Of a DNA stretch of 64,000 nucleotides, positions 1 through 9,641 are shown in pieces. The translations under genes and the position numbers were made by a program. This DNA is from Candidatus Jettenia sp. (lineage in GTDB: Bacteria > Planctomycetota > Brocadiia > Brocadiales > Brocadiaceae): NCBI GenBank assembly GCA_021650895.1, contig CP091278.1, positions 1,889,659-1,953,658 on the forward strand, in the 5' to 3' direction. The first letter of the stretch is position 1. Each line of letters begins with the position of its first letter. The notes beneath the pieces are model-generated. The model was not told where the DNA came from, did no database searches, and saw only the letters and a list, made by a program, of their open reading frames with translations.

Positions 1-1
1 C

Positions 2-1984
2 CTTTTGATTTGTGAAAAAGAGATGCAGGCATGCAGCAATGAATTTATGATTGCAACTGATGATGGTTCAAAAGGTTCAAAAGGATTTCCTACTCAAATA
101 TTACAAGAATTAATTAATAAAGGAACAAAGATTGATATCGTATTTGCAGTAGGACCTGTACCTCTTATGGGTGCGGTTAGCAAACTTACAAAACCTTATA
201 ATCTCAAAACAATTGTAAGTCTTAACCCGATTATGGTAGATGGAACAGGTATGTGCGGTGGTTGCAGGGTACTCATAGATAATAAGCCTCAGTTTGTTTG
301 TGTAGATGGTCCAGAATTTGACGGACATCAGGTAAACTACGATAATTTAGTGCAGCGTTTAAAAACATATACCAGCAATGATGGAGATCCGCGGGTTCAA
401 AATGTAAGTAAGGACAGCTCTTGTTGGAAGCCGCCTGAAGAGCGTTCGGGTACAGCACATAAAGTCCATGCCTCCATGCATGCTACGGAAGGGCATGATG
501 TTATAGATCAATTGGCAGAAGGCCTTTCAGGTGCAGGAACAGGTGCTGAAAAAACTGGTGCAAAAAAAATGGGAGCTATCCCGCGACAAAAGATGCCCGA
601 ACAAGATCCAGTAAACAGGATAAAAAATTTTGAGGAGGTACCCTATGGATATACACCAGAAATGGCACGCCAAGAGGCATTACGATGTTTGCAGTGCAAA
701 AAACCTCTTTGCCGTGACGGATGTCCGGTAAGCATAGATATCCCCGGATTCATCAAACTCATTGCAGAAGGAGATTTTTTAGCTGCGGCACGCAAGATTA
801 AAGAAACAAATGCACTGCCAGCAGTTTGCGGACGGGTATGTCCCCAGGAGGATCAATGCGAAAAGGTTTGTATTATAGGCAAAAAGTTTAAACCCGTGGC
901 AATTGGAAATCTGGAACGTTTTGTTGCCGATTACGAAAGAAATCATAATGCAGTAACTATACCAGAATTACCTGCAAAAACAGGTTATAAAGTGGCGATT
1001 GTAGGCGGAGGTCCTGCTGGGCTTGCCTGTGCAGGTGAGCTCATAAAGATGGGACACGATGTAACCATATTTGAAGCATTACATAAAACCGGCGGAGTTT
1101 TAGTCTATGGTATACCTGAATTCAGATTACCAAAGGCTATCGTAGAATCAGAAGTTGAATACCTCAGGAAATTAGGAGTCAAAATTGAAGTGAATGCCGT
1201 TATTGGAAAGGTACAAACGGTAGATGAATTATTAGAGAATGGCTTTGATGCTATTTTCGTCGGTACCGGTGCTGGCTTGCCTATGTTCATGGGGATCCCG
1301 GGAGAAAACATGAATGGCGTATACTCAGCGAATGAATATCTCACCCGGGTTAATTTAATGAAGGCTTACAATTCTAAATACTCAACACCAATCGCCATGC
1401 GGAAAAACGTAGCTGTAATTGGCGCAGGAAACGTCGCCATGGATGCAGCCAGAACCGCACTTCGTCTTGGTGCTGAGAATGTATATGTCGTTTATAGAAG
1501 ATCGAGAGATGAAATGCCTGCGAGGGTAGATGAAATCCATCATGGTGAAGAAGAGGGATTGCAATTTAGATTCTTAACCAATCCGATAAAAATTCTCGGT
1601 GATGAAAAAGGATGGGTGAGTGGTCTTGAATGCGTGAAAATGGAACTAGGCGAACCCGATGATTCAGGCAGAAGGCGTCCTATTCCTGTAAAAGGGTCGG
1701 AATTTGTATTGAACGTTGAATGTGTAATTATGGCTATTGGTAATGGTCCAAATCCATTAGTTCCATCCACTACACCTGATTTACAAGTAAATAAATGGGG
1801 CAATATTGTAGCAGACTTAGAGACCTGTAAAACAAATAAAGAAGGTGTTTTTGCTGGTGGGGATATTGTAACAGGCGCTGCAACGGTTATTCTTGCTATG
1901 GGTGCGGGCAAGAAAGCTGCAAAGGCAATTGACGAATACATAAGGTCAAAAAAATCCAACACAGTAACAACCTGTTGTAAATAA
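2..1984 (+). CDS. Fused NfnA/SudB-type FNR subunit + GltD/NfnB-type oxidoreductase (5' truncated)
   Basis: The frame is open to the left window edge, so the gene starts upstream. The first ~120 visible residues match the C-terminal half of ferredoxin-NADP reductase alpha (SudB/NfnA, PyrK-like), including the motif DGTGMCGGC that ligates a [2Fe-2S] cluster in that family. A ~70-residue Ala/Gly/Lys-rich linker follows. The rest is a complete GltD/NfnB-like flavoprotein, with N-terminal cysteine motifs (CLQCKKPLCRDGC, then CGRVCPQEDQCEKVC) for two [4Fe-4S] clusters, a GGGPAG FAD motif near residue 333, a GAGNVA NADPH motif, and a final GD-containing FAD box. The family transfers electrons between NAD(P)H and ferredoxin or feeds glutamate synthase. 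The same fusion is known in other bacteria under the name 'DHOD B NAD-binding subunit/NADPH-dependent glutamate synthase'. A stand-alone FMN glutamate synthase-like protein at 32814-34487 could be a partner, but this is inference. Confidence 0.9.
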   Translation, partial: LLICEKEMQACSNEFMIATDDGSKGSKGFPTQILQELINKGTKIDIVFAVGPVPLMGAVSKLTKPYNLKTIVSLNPIMVDGTGMCGGCRVLIDNKPQFVCVDGPEFDGHQVNYDNLVQRLKTYTSNDGDPRVQNVSKDSSCWKPPEERSGTAHKVHASMHATEGHDVIDQLAEGLSGAGTGAEKTGAKKMGAIPRQKMPEQDPVNRIKNFEEVPYGYTPEMARQEALRCLQCKKPLCRDGCPVSIDIPGFIKLIAEGDFLAAARKIKETNALPAVCGRVCPQEDQCEKVCIIGKKFKPVAIGNLERFVADYERNHNAVTIPELPAKTGYKVAIVGGGPAGLACAGELIKMGHDVTIFEALHKTGGVLVYGIPEFRLPKAIVESEVEYLRKLGVKIEVNAVIGKVQTVDELLENGFDAIFVGTGAGLPMFMGIPGENMNGVYSANEYLTRVNLMKAYNSKYSTPIAMRKNVAVIGAGNVAMDAARTALRLGAENVYVVYRRSRDEMPARVDEIHHGEEEGLQFRFLTNPIKILGDEKGWVSGLECVKMELGEPDDSGRRRPIPVKGSEFVLNVECVIMAIGNGPNPLVPSTTPDLQVNKWGNIVADLETCKTNKEGVFAGGDIVTGAATVILAMGAGKKAAKAIDEYIRSKKSNTVTTCCK

Positions 1985-1987
1985 AAA

Positions 1988-2188
1988 ATGAAAATTACTT
2001 TAAATGGTGAATTGAAGGAGTGTGGAGAAGGAATAACTATAGAAAAATTGCTCGATTTATTTAAGATCGACAAGAATCGTGTTGCTGTAGAATTAAACTT
2101 GCAAGTTATTCCAAGAAAAGAATTTTCCACACTAGTTCTCAATGATGCAGACATCCTGGAAGTGGTGACTTTTGTTGGGGGTGGTTAA
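1988..2188 (+). CDS. thiS: ThiS sulfur carrier protein
   Basis: This 66-residue beta-grasp protein ends in Gly-Gly-Gly. A terminal GG is the adenylation and thiocarboxylation site that delivers sulfur for the thiazole ring of thiamine. Length and ending are typical of ThiS. It begins only 3 nt after the upstream oxidoreductase stop and overlaps thiG, so translation is probably coupled. No ThiF or ThiH is visible nearby, so the activating enzyme must be encoded elsewhere. Confidence 0.93.
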   Translation: MKITLNGELKECGEGITIEKLLDLFKIDKNRVAVELNLQVIPRKEFSTLVLNDADILEVVTFVGGG

Positions 2189-2966
2189 AATCGAAAAAAT
2201 AACAGAGGATACAAAACTAAAGCTTGGAAGGTATGAATTTACCTCCCGCCTCTTTGTTGGCACAGGAAAATATACTTCTATGGAAGAGATGATTAAAGCT
2301 TTAGAGGCTAGCGGAACAGAAGTTGTCACCGTTGCCGTTAGAAGAGCAAAAATTAATGAATCGGTATCCCTCCTGGATTATATTGATACAAAAAAATATA
2401 CGATTTTACCAAATACAGCAGGTTGTTATTCAGCGGATGAGGCAATAAGAGTAGCCCGCCTGGCCCGAGAAGCTGGTTTATCTGACATGATCAAGTTGGA
2501 AGTGCTTGGTAACGAAAAAACACTGCTCCCCGATCCTATTGAGACTCTGAAAGCAACAATAACTTTAGTAAAGGAAGGGTTTACCGTACTTGTCTATACA
2601 TCAGATGATCCTATCATTGCGAAAAAGCTAGAGGATGCTGGTGCCACGAGTGTTATGCCTGCCGGTGCGCCAATCGGATCAGGTCAAGGTATTTTAAATA
2701 AGAATAACATAAGAATTATTCTGGAATCAGCAAAAGTTCCTATTATTGTTGATGCCGGTGTTGGTACGGCATCGGATGTAACAATCGCTATGGAACTCGG
2801 TTGCGAAGGAGTTTTGCTTAATACAGGAATCGCGCTTGCAAGAGATCCTATGAACATGGCAAAGGCTATGAAATTAGCATGTGAATCGGGAAGACTTGCA
2901 TTCCTCTCCGGACGCATACCTAAAAGACTTTACGCAAAAGCAAGTAGCCCTGAGAAAGATTTTTAA
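2172..2966 (+). CDS. thiG: ThiG thiazole synthase
   Basis: ThiG is a TIM-barrel enzyme that condenses 1-deoxy-D-xylulose 5-phosphate, dehydroglycine and ThiS thiocarboxylate into the thiazole phosphate. Recognisable family segments in order are FVGTGKY near the start, VTVAVRR, LPNTAGC, KLEVLG, the phosphate-loop region [20 protein letters not shown], and a C-terminal RIPKRLYA tail. The 264-residue length is normal. It overlaps thiS; the start is TTG at 2172 or GTG at 2181, with no ATG near the family's usual N-terminus. Confidence 0.95.
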   Translation: MLGVVKIEKITEDTKLKLGRYEFTSRLFVGTGKYTSMEEMIKALEASGTEVVTVAVRRAKINESVSLLDYIDTKKYTILPNTAGCYSADEAIRVARLAREAGLSDMIKLEVLGNEKTLLPDPIETLKATITLVKEGFTVLVYTSDDPIIAKKLEDAGATSVMPAGAPIGSGQGILNKNNIRIILESAKVPIIVDAGVGTASDVTIAMELGCEGVLLNTGIALARDPMNMAKAMKLACESGRLAFLSGRIPKRLYAKASSPEKDF

Positions 2967-3043
2967 TTATCTTGCCTACCTGTATATTTCTTCTTATACC
3001 AATAAATTCCTTCACATTTTTAAAATAATTACATGAAATCAGT

Positions 3044-3820
3044 ATGCTTGCGAAACGGATTATACCATGTTTAGATGTAAAAGACGGAAGAGTAGTTAAA
3101 GGAACAAATTTTTTGAATTTAAGAGATGCAGGAGATCCCGTTGAGATAGCGGCTTTGTACGATGCAGAAGGTGCCGATGAATTGACCTTCCTGGATATTA
3201 CAGCATCTCATGAAAATAGGAATATCATTCTTGATGTTGTAAAAAAGACTGCAGAACAAGTATTTATGCCTCTAACTGTTGGCGGCGGTATCCGTAGTAT
3301 TGATGACATCCGACAGTTGTTGAGTGCAGGGGCTGATAAAGTTTCTATAAATACCGCAGCTGTTAAAAATCCTGAATTTATTACCAAAGCATCTAGACGA
3401 TTTGGCAGACAATGTATAGTGCTCGCTATTGATGCGAAAAAAGTAAAAGATAATATAAATGACATAGAATGGGAAGTTTACATACATGGCGGGCGGACAC
3501 AAACAGGATTAGATGCCATTCAATGGGCAAAAGAAGCCGAGCTGAGAGGCGCCGGTGAAATACTCTTAACAAGTATGGACTACGATGGTACAAAGAGTGG
3601 ATTTGATATTAAGTTAAATAAAGCCATATCAGAATCAGTAAATATTCCGATTATTGCATCTGGCGGGGCAGGCAAAGTAGAACATTTTTATGATGTCTTT
3701 AATGAAGGGAAGGCACATGCAGCTTTAGCAGCTTCTATCTTTCATTATAGAGAAATAACCATACAAGAAGTAAAAGAATATTTGATTAAGAGAGGTATTA
3801 AGATAAGACTTAATAGATAG
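3044..3820 (+). CDS. hisF: HisF, imidazole glycerol phosphate synthase cyclase subunit
   Basis: HisF is the cyclase half of the HisHF complex. It converts PRFAR plus ammonia into IGP and AICAR in histidine synthesis. The 258-residue (beta/alpha)8 protein shows both phosphate-binding halves and the family's catalytic aspartates, Asp11 in [12 protein letters not shown] and a second in VLAIDAKK near residue 130. GGGIRS and ASGGAG phosphate-binding motifs are present. No HisH is adjacent. The gene is separated from thiG by 77 bp without a clear terminator. Confidence 0.96.
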   Translation: MLAKRIIPCLDVKDGRVVKGTNFLNLRDAGDPVEIAALYDAEGADELTFLDITASHENRNIILDVVKKTAEQVFMPLTVGGGIRSIDDIRQLLSAGADKVSINTAAVKNPEFITKASRRFGRQCIVLAIDAKKVKDNINDIEWEVYIHGGRTQTGLDAIQWAKEAELRGAGEILLTSMDYDGTKSGFDIKLNKAISESVNIPIIASGGAGKVEHFYDVFNEGKAHAALAASIFHYREITIQEVKEYLIKRGIKIRLNR

Positions 3821-3952
3821 TTATGTATTTATAATTAAAACTACCATGGATACTTCGCAGTTAATCACTCCTTTATGATAGATTAAGTAACAGGAATCTT
3901 ATTCTGGTCGAAATGAAAAGTTTAATTTAGTAAATAATTATTCATCGATTAA

Positions 3953-3980
3953 TTGACATTATTCATTTAGGTGATATAAT
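3953..3980 (+). promoter_or_regulatory. Sigma-70-type promoter upstream of dnaG
   Basis: A perfect TTGACA (3953-3958) is followed after 16 bp by a perfect TATAAT (3975-3980). It lies 46 bp before the dnaG start in an AT-rich gap and points toward dnaG-rpoD. The assignment rests on consensus match and position. Confidence 0.75.
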
Positions 3981-4026
3981 TTTAAGGTTTAAAAACATTA
4001 TTTTAAACAATTTATCTTCCTGATTA

Positions 4027-5805
4027 ATGATTCCACAAGAAAAGATTACAGAAATTCAGCATGCCTCAGATATTGTTCAAATCATATCAGAGTATATACA
4101 CTTAAAACAAAGCGGAAGAAATTTTATTGGTTTGTGTCCCTTTCACACAGAAAAAACACCTTCTTTTACAGTAAATCCGGAGAAAAAATTCTTTAAGTGC
4201 TTTGGATGTGGCGAAGGTGGAACGGTATTTCACTTTGTCATGAAACAAGAGGGTATAGACTTTATCGAATCTGTAAAATTGGTAGCCTTAAAAGCACATA
4301 TTGATATTACCCACTTAATTCCCACAAAGGCATCCTTTTCTTCTACGGAAAAAACATTCCTGCTTAACATAACTAATTTTGCCACAAGGTTTTATAATAA
4401 AATATTACTTGATAAAGAATCTGGAAGCACTGCAAGAGCTTATTTGCAACAACGACATATAAATAACCAATCTATCAAGACTTTCTGTCTTGGCTATGCC
4501 CCTAACAGTTGGGATGCATTAATAAAAACATGTAAAGAACGTAATATCCCAAATAAATTGTTAGAAAAGGTCGGTCTGGTCATACAAAAAAAAGAAGGAA
4601 ATGGGTATTATGACCGATTTCGCAATAGATTAATATTTCCTATATTAGATATAAAAAAACAAGTTATCGGCTTTGGGGGAAGGACATTAGATGATACAAC
4701 TCCCAAATATCTCAATTCGCCAGAAACTATTCTTTTCAATAAAAGTAATGTACTTTATGGCATCGATATTGCTAAAAATGCTATTTTAAAACAGCATCGA
4801 GTAATACTTATGGAAGGATACACAGATGTAATCATGGCACATCAATATGGCATTGAGTGGTCTGTTGCAGTATTGGGAACAGCTATATCAAAACAACATC
4901 TCAGACATTTAAGGCAATATTGCAATCAGGTAATCCTCCTCTTAGATTCAGATATCGCAGGTTGGAAATCTTCCGATAGAAGTTTAGATATTTTCATAGA
5001 AGAAGAATTTGATGTGAAAATTGCTCAGTTGCCCAAAGATTACGACCCTTGTGATTTCCTTGTGGCAGAAGGTGTCGAAAAATTTCTGACATATATTAAT
5101 AATGCGAAGGATTTTTTTAGCTACAAGGTTAAGATGGCTGCATCTAAGTGGGATATATCAACCATTCATGGAAAGGCAAATGCCATCAATGATGTCCTTG
5201 CCACAGCAATGAAAATGCCCGATATTATCAAACGCAATTTACTCATTAAAAGAATTGCAGAGGAAATGTCTATAGATGAGGCTACTTTGCGAATTCAACA
5301 GAAAAAATTTAATAAAGTTACTGCTTCCGTAAGGAATAAGCAAGTTGCTGAACAAAGATTAGACGCTTCTTCAAGGGCAGAACGAGAACTTTTGTATCTC
5401 ATGCTATCGTGTAATGATCTTATCCCCAGAGTAGTAGAAGAAATAGGCCTGGAAGAATTTAGTAATAAAGACTTTTCAAAAATTGCTCAGAAGGTAGTTG
5501 CGCTATACTATCAAAACAATGTGGTACATGATCAAGATATACTCTATGCACTTGATGATGAAAAATTGAATAAGATATGTATGGATATTGTAACAACAAA
5601 AGAATTTCAGGATATTACAAATCATAAAGAGAGGTTAGAGGCATATGTAGTTTTTTTTAAGAAACAAAACAGCAAGAAAGATATTCACCAAACAAAGAAG
5701 AAAATGTTAGAAATCGTTAAGGCAGGCAGTAACGAGAAAGATATTGTCATGTTGTTAGAAGAATTTCACAAAAAAAGCAGAAATATCCATACCTTAAAAA
5801 AATAA
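4027..5805 (+). CDS. dnaG: DnaG primase
   Basis: DnaG makes RNA primers at the replication fork. The N-terminus has the CHC2 zinc finger (CPFHTEKTPSF ... CFGCGEGG, residues ~38-66). The primase catalytic core follows, with the Toprim motifs EGYTDV and LLLDSDIAG (the family usually has DGDxAG, so the Gly is Ser here). The C-terminal DnaB-binding region is weakly conserved, as usual. The 592-residue length is normal. It is followed by rpoD, the conserved dnaG-rpoD order. A consensus promoter lies just upstream. Confidence 0.97.
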   Translation: MIPQEKITEIQHASDIVQIISEYIHLKQSGRNFIGLCPFHTEKTPSFTVNPEKKFFKCFGCGEGGTVFHFVMKQEGIDFIESVKLVALKAHIDITHLIPTKASFSSTEKTFLLNITNFATRFYNKILLDKESGSTARAYLQQRHINNQSIKTFCLGYAPNSWDALIKTCKERNIPNKLLEKVGLVIQKKEGNGYYDRFRNRLIFPILDIKKQVIGFGGRTLDDTTPKYLNSPETILFNKSNVLYGIDIAKNAILKQHRVILMEGYTDVIMAHQYGIEWSVAVLGTAISKQHLRHLRQYCNQVILLLDSDIAGWKSSDRSLDIFIEEEFDVKIAQLPKDYDPCDFLVAEGVEKFLTYINNAKDFFSYKVKMAASKWDISTIHGKANAINDVLATAMKMPDIIKRNLLIKRIAEEMSIDEATLRIQQKKFNKVTASVRNKQVAEQRLDASSRAERELLYLMLSCNDLIPRVVEEIGLEEFSNKDFSKIAQKVVALYYQNNVVHDQDILYALDDEKLNKICMDIVTTKEFQDITNHKERLEAYVVFFKKQNSKKDIHQTKKKMLEIVKAGSNEKDIVMLLEEFHKKSRNIHTLKK

Positions 5806-5924
5806 GGTCTATGTCTAAAGTTGCTTTTGTGATATTTAATGAGAGATAGATTGAGATAAAGACGATAAAGATTAATCATCTCCATTTACATAAATAATAT
5901 TGTTAAAGGGGGTCTATCTTTAAT

Positions 5925-7577
5925 ATGGAAAATTTAAATCAAAAAATCAAACACCTTGTACAAAAAGGTAAAGAAAAGGGCTATTTAACCTATGAAGAAT
6001 TGAACGATATGCTGCCCGACGATGCAGATATTTCTCCTGAAAAGATTGATGATATTTTGATGATGCTCGATGAGTTGGGAATTGATTTAATTGATGAAAC
6101 AGATATAGAGACTCGCGATACCGCTGACGCTGAAGAAGCAGAGGTCTTTCCAGAAGTAGATTTGGAATTTGGTGAAGTTCCGACAATTACAGAAAAGATA
6201 GACGATCCCGTCCGTATGTATCTTACCCAAATGGGTGAGATTCCCTTGCTTACTCGAGAAGAAGAGATCATGCTAGCAAAAAAGATCGAAATTACGAGAA
6301 AGAGATTCTTGAAGAAGGTACTGCACTCCGATCTATCTTTGGCAACATGTTTAAGAATATTGGAAGATGTAAATAATGGTGAACTCTCATTTGATCGTAC
6401 CCTAAAAGTAAACACGATGGTCGATAATGGTAAAGATGAAATTTTAGAACAGTTTCCAAAAAACGCTAAGATTTTAAAGACTATTCTTCAAAAGAATAAA
6501 GAGGATTATTTCCTTACCAAACGAAAACAAATTTCTGAAAAAGAAAGGATAAAACTGCTTCGAACAATCCGGAATAGAAGGCGAAAGGGAATTGATCTCC
6601 TTGAGGAAATCAATATTCGCACAAAACGAATACAACCGATGATGAAAAGACTCCAAGAGATTGTTTTTGAAATGAGTGACTTAGAGATACAAATCATGGA
6701 ATGTAAACCACGTCCTAAGTCTAATGGCCGCCATAAAGAATTGGAGATCCAATACGAAAATCTGGAGAGTATGGTTTTAGAATCACCTACCAGACTAAAG
6801 CGCCGTGTAGAGTCTATTGAAAACATCTACAGGGAGCATGAGGCTGCCAAGAGAAAACTTTCTGGTGCAAATCTAAGGCTGGTTGTAAGTATTGCTAAAA
6901 AATACAGGAATCGTGGCTTGAGTTTTTTAGATTTAATCCAGGAAGGTAATACGGGTCTTATGCGCGCAGTAGATAAGTACGAGTATCGAAGAGGTTATAA
7001 ATTCAGCACCTACGCTACATGGTGGATACGTCAGGCGATTACCCGTTCGATTGCCGACCAGGCGAGAACAATACGCATCCCCGTTCACATGATTGAAACC
7101 ATGAGCAAAATTAGAAATGTTTCAAAAAAGCTTTTGCAAGAAAAAGGTCGTGAACCGACAATAGAGGAAATTTCTAAAGAGGTAAAAATCACTGTAGAAG
7201 AGGCAAGGCGAGTTCTTAAGATATCCCGCCATCAAATATCTTTAGATAGACCAGTTGGTGAAAGCGAAGACAGTTCATTTGGTGATTTTATTGAAGATGA
7301 AAAGGCAGAATCTCCTGTCTCTGCAGCAACTCAGGAGATGTTAAAAGATAAAATTGAGAGCGTATTGGAAACATTGACCTACCGTGAGAGAGAAATCATT
7401 AAACTTAGATACGGTATAGGGGATGGATATACCTATACTTTAGAAGAAGTTGGCAAGATATTTAAGGTCACAAGGGAAAGGGTAAGACAAATCGAGGCAA
7501 AAGCTGTACGAAAATTGCAGCATCCGATCAGAAGTCGGAAACTCGAAGGATTCCTTGATGGAATTGGTGGTTATTAA
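5925..7577 (+). CDS. rpoD: RpoD, primary sigma factor (sigma-70/SigA)
   Basis: All regions of a group 1 sigma factor are visible. Region 1.1 covers residues ~1-60, region 1.2 begins at [11 protein letters not shown], and a non-conserved region of ~150 residues separates it from region 2. Region 2 has the promoter-melting segment ([15 protein letters not shown]), then come region 3 and region 4 with the helix-turn-helix [11 protein letters not shown]. The start is set by a strong Shine-Dalgarno (AAAGGGGG) 10-15 nt upstream. It directs housekeeping transcription and sits in the dnaG-rpoD arrangement. Confidence 0.97.
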   Translation: MENLNQKIKHLVQKGKEKGYLTYEELNDMLPDDADISPEKIDDILMMLDELGIDLIDETDIETRDTADAEEAEVFPEVDLEFGEVPTITEKIDDPVRMYLTQMGEIPLLTREEEIMLAKKIEITRKRFLKKVLHSDLSLATCLRILEDVNNGELSFDRTLKVNTMVDNGKDEILEQFPKNAKILKTILQKNKEDYFLTKRKQISEKERIKLLRTIRNRRRKGIDLLEEINIRTKRIQPMMKRLQEIVFEMSDLEIQIMECKPRPKSNGRHKELEIQYENLESMVLESPTRLKRRVESIENIYREHEAAKRKLSGANLRLVVSIAKKYRNRGLSFLDLIQEGNTGLMRAVDKYEYRRGYKFSTYATWWIRQAITRSIADQARTIRIPVHMIETMSKIRNVSKKLLQEKGREPTIEEISKEVKITVEEARRVLKISRHQISLDRPVGESEDSSFGDFIEDEKAESPVSAATQEMLKDKIESVLETLTYREREIIKLRYGIGDGYTYTLEEVGKIFKVTRERVRQIEAKAVRKLQHPIRSRKLEGFLDGIGGY

Positions 7578-7632
7578 CCGTTAGTAGCTTATCTGATTTT
7601 GTTGTAAGTAAAATTATTTTAAAGAGGAATCT

Positions 7633-8349
7633 ATGAACAAGAGGATAATGGTACTTCAGAACTTGCAATCAATAGATACAAAGTTAAAAAGATTGGAAGG
7701 CGATAAACTCTACAGAAGCTACGATGTCCAGAAAAAACAAAATCAAATTCAACAAAAGAGGGAAAAGTTATTAAAAACCGGCGAAGAGGTAAAGGCATCT
7801 CAAAAAGATATTAATATTAAAGAGCTTGACTTAAGAAGTATAGAAGCAGATATCAATAAATTACGAATTCAGATGAATCAGGTCAAAACAAATAAAGAAT
7901 ATAGTGCAATAAAGACTGAGATTGGAGGGAAAGAAGCTGACAAATCGGTTTTAGAAGATGAAATCTTACGTATGATGGAAAAGTATGAAGAAATGCAGGG
8001 AAGATACAAGTCTTCGGAAAAAGAAATTCAGCATGAGGAATTAGAATTAAAGGATCTTCAAAAACGAGTAGAAAACGATTTACAGTTAATAGAAGATGAA
8101 ATCACCAAACTCGAGAAAAAACGGAGTGAATACACAGCATTAGCAGATAGTGAAGCTTTACAACATTATAGTAGACTGGTAGGTCACAAAGATGCTGTAG
8201 CTATTGTGAACGTTGTCAATAAAGTTTGTCAAGGTTGCTTTATGTCTATAACATCACAGACACTTAATCAACTTTTATCTGATAAAGATCTCACCTTTTG
8301 CCATAGTTGCGGTCGGATTTTATATCTGGATAACAACAACGAAGAATGA
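7633..8349 (+). CDS. COG1579-type coiled-coil zinc-ribbon protein
   Basis: This 238-residue protein is almost entirely charged heptad-like coiled coil (residues ~5-175). It ends in a four-cysteine zinc ribbon (CQGC ... CHSCGRILY). This architecture defines the COG1579/CdsZ family, whose members are proposed to bind nucleic acids or act as chaperone-like factors; the exact role is unsettled. The start has an upstream AGAGGA. It follows rpoD by 55 bp and directly precedes the RNase P RNA gene. Confidence 0.85.
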   Translation: MNKRIMVLQNLQSIDTKLKRLEGDKLYRSYDVQKKQNQIQQKREKLLKTGEEVKASQKDINIKELDLRSIEADINKLRIQMNQVKTNKEYSAIKTEIGGKEADKSVLEDEILRMMEKYEEMQGRYKSSEKEIQHEELELKDLQKRVENDLQLIEDEITKLEKKRSEYTALADSEALQHYSRLVGHKDAVAIVNVVNKVCQGCFMSITSQTLNQLLSDKDLTFCHSCGRILYLDNNNEE

Positions 8350-8352
8350 GAA

Positions 8353-8730
8353 TGAAGTAGACAAGGTGGTCGTCGGTTCTCATACTTGTTAAAAGAGAAC
8401 GGGAGGAAAGTCCGAGCTCCATAGGACACAGTGCTCCGTAACCCGGAGTCTTGGTAACAAGAAGGAAAGTGCAACAGAAAATATACCGTCCACGTACGGG
8501 GTGGATAAGGGTGAAATGGTGGGGTCGGTCGTTTACGACTTAATGTAAGAGCCCACCGCTTCAATGGCGACATTGGAGGCATGGCAAACCCCACTGGGAG
8601 AAAGGCTAAATAGGGAGGGATGAAGTGGTCCGCTTCGTTATTACCTCTGGGTAAGCCGTTAGAACCTGCTGGCAACAGCAGGTCTAGATAAATGATCACC
8701 CACGACAAAACTCGGCTTATTGTCTACTTA
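8353..8730 (+). ncRNA. rnpB: RNase P RNA (class A)
   Basis: This is the catalytic RNA that trims tRNA 5' leaders. The P1 helix is formed by AAGTAGACA near the start and TGTCTACTT at the end. The conserved P4-forming segment GAGGAAAGTCCG and the internal universal segments are present, as are GGGTAAGCC, AGATAAATGATCACCC and the closing CGGCTTAT. Length (~378 nt) is normal for bacterial class A. It ends just before a strong intrinsic terminator. Boundaries are taken from the P1 pairing and may shift by a few bases. Confidence 0.95.
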
Positions 8731-8734
8731 AAGC

Positions 8735-8777
8735 AAATTCCCTCCGATAATGTAAATTACCGGAGGGAATTTTTTTA
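8735..8777. terminator. Bidirectional intrinsic terminator after rnpB
   Basis: The stem AAATTCCCTCCG (8735-8746) pairs with CGGAGGGAATTT (8761-8772), and a T run follows. It ends rnpB transcription on the plus strand and lies immediately 3' of the small minus-strand gene at 8775-8870, so it may serve both. Confidence 0.88.
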
Positions 8778-8870
8778 TTTCTTCTTTTCTTTTTTTGCCT
8801 CTTTTTCTTTTCCTGATTCTTCCGTCTTTTTCTTTACGGTCGGGTTATGTTTCGCACATGTTGTACACAT
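8775..8870 (-). CDS. 31-residue CxxC lysine/glutamate-rich small protein
   Basis: An ATG at 8870 follows an AAGGAG Shine-Dalgarno with 6 nt spacing. The frame encodes 31 residues that begin MCTTCAKH and end in an extremely Lys/Glu-rich tail. The CxxC plus His at the N-terminus could bind metal, but there are too few ligands for a full zinc ribbon unless it dimerises. The stop codon abuts the rnpB terminator, so the two genes converge. I do not recognise the family. The strong ribosome site and tight fit to the terminator support a real gene. Confidence 0.55.
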   Translation of the reverse strand: MCTTCAKHNPTVKKKTEESGKEKEAKKEKKK

Positions 8871-8879
8871 AAGCGTCTC

Positions 8880-9640
8880 CTTTCCAAAATGCAATCGCTA
8901 AGATAAAATACGGTTAATGACTCTTTATTGAGAAAGATCTACTCTATGATAGCGCGAAGATTCGGCGCTTATCATATGAAAATTTATCGTAGCTGTTTGA
9001 GTTTAATTTAATTCTATACGAGAGAAGGCTCTTTTTGCAAAGATTTTTTTAATAGTTGTCAGAATAGTTAAAAACCTGTACCCGATAAAGAATAGAATTA
9101 TTCAATACAATAATCTATAAATAGTAAAAACTATACCCATGGTCACTATCGGTTAATCTTGTGTCCTCCATTTTTGTATAATAAAAAGAGGATAACAAAA
9201 AAAACCATTTCCCCTTATGTTTAATTTTATTCCTTCTGTAATGGGAAAATCCATTGTTTAGAAACCAATTCGGCCAATGTGTGAGCCCCACGTAGCGATA
9301 GCATTGATTTCTCGTTAACGATCCATACATTGCACTGATTTCTTGGGTCTTATCCCCTATCGCTCCGGATTATCAGCACCGGAAAAACTTAAGTAAATTT
9401 CATAGGCTTCTTTCCATAAAAGAATTCGTACGAGGCCTTATATAGCAGATTTAATATGCGAGATAGAGATAATTTAATGAAGCCGGGAAAAGATAGAGCC
9501 TATAAACTTACCTTGTTTATTTATATGCCTTGTTATAAGGCGTAGATTTGTGCGAGTTTAGCAGATAATACAATACTCTAAGTATAAGTATTGAAAATTT
9601 ATGTAATAAATATTAATCTCTATGGAAAAATTAAAAGAGG
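8880..9640. other. Intergenic gap with a small hairpin, no gene seen
   Basis: About 760 bp between the small CxxC gene and the aldolase gene holds no convincing coding frame on either strand. An imperfect hairpin lies at 8946-8975 (ATGATAGCGC ... GCGCTTATCAT), and a 15-bp palindrome (GCCTT/AAGGC) at 9527-9541. Neither matches a known riboswitch that I can recognise. Confidence 0.4.
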
Positions 9641-9641
9641 T

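Noticed and set aside
8268-8708. 146-residue minus-strand frame
   Set aside because: It lies entirely antisense to RNase P RNA and the end of the zinc-ribbon gene.
9115-9330. 71-residue minus-strand frame
   Set aside because: No ribosome site and no protein-like pattern; treated as intergenic.
8880-9640. Riboswitch or structured RNA in the gap
   Set aside because: Small hairpins only; no conserved core of any class that I recognise.
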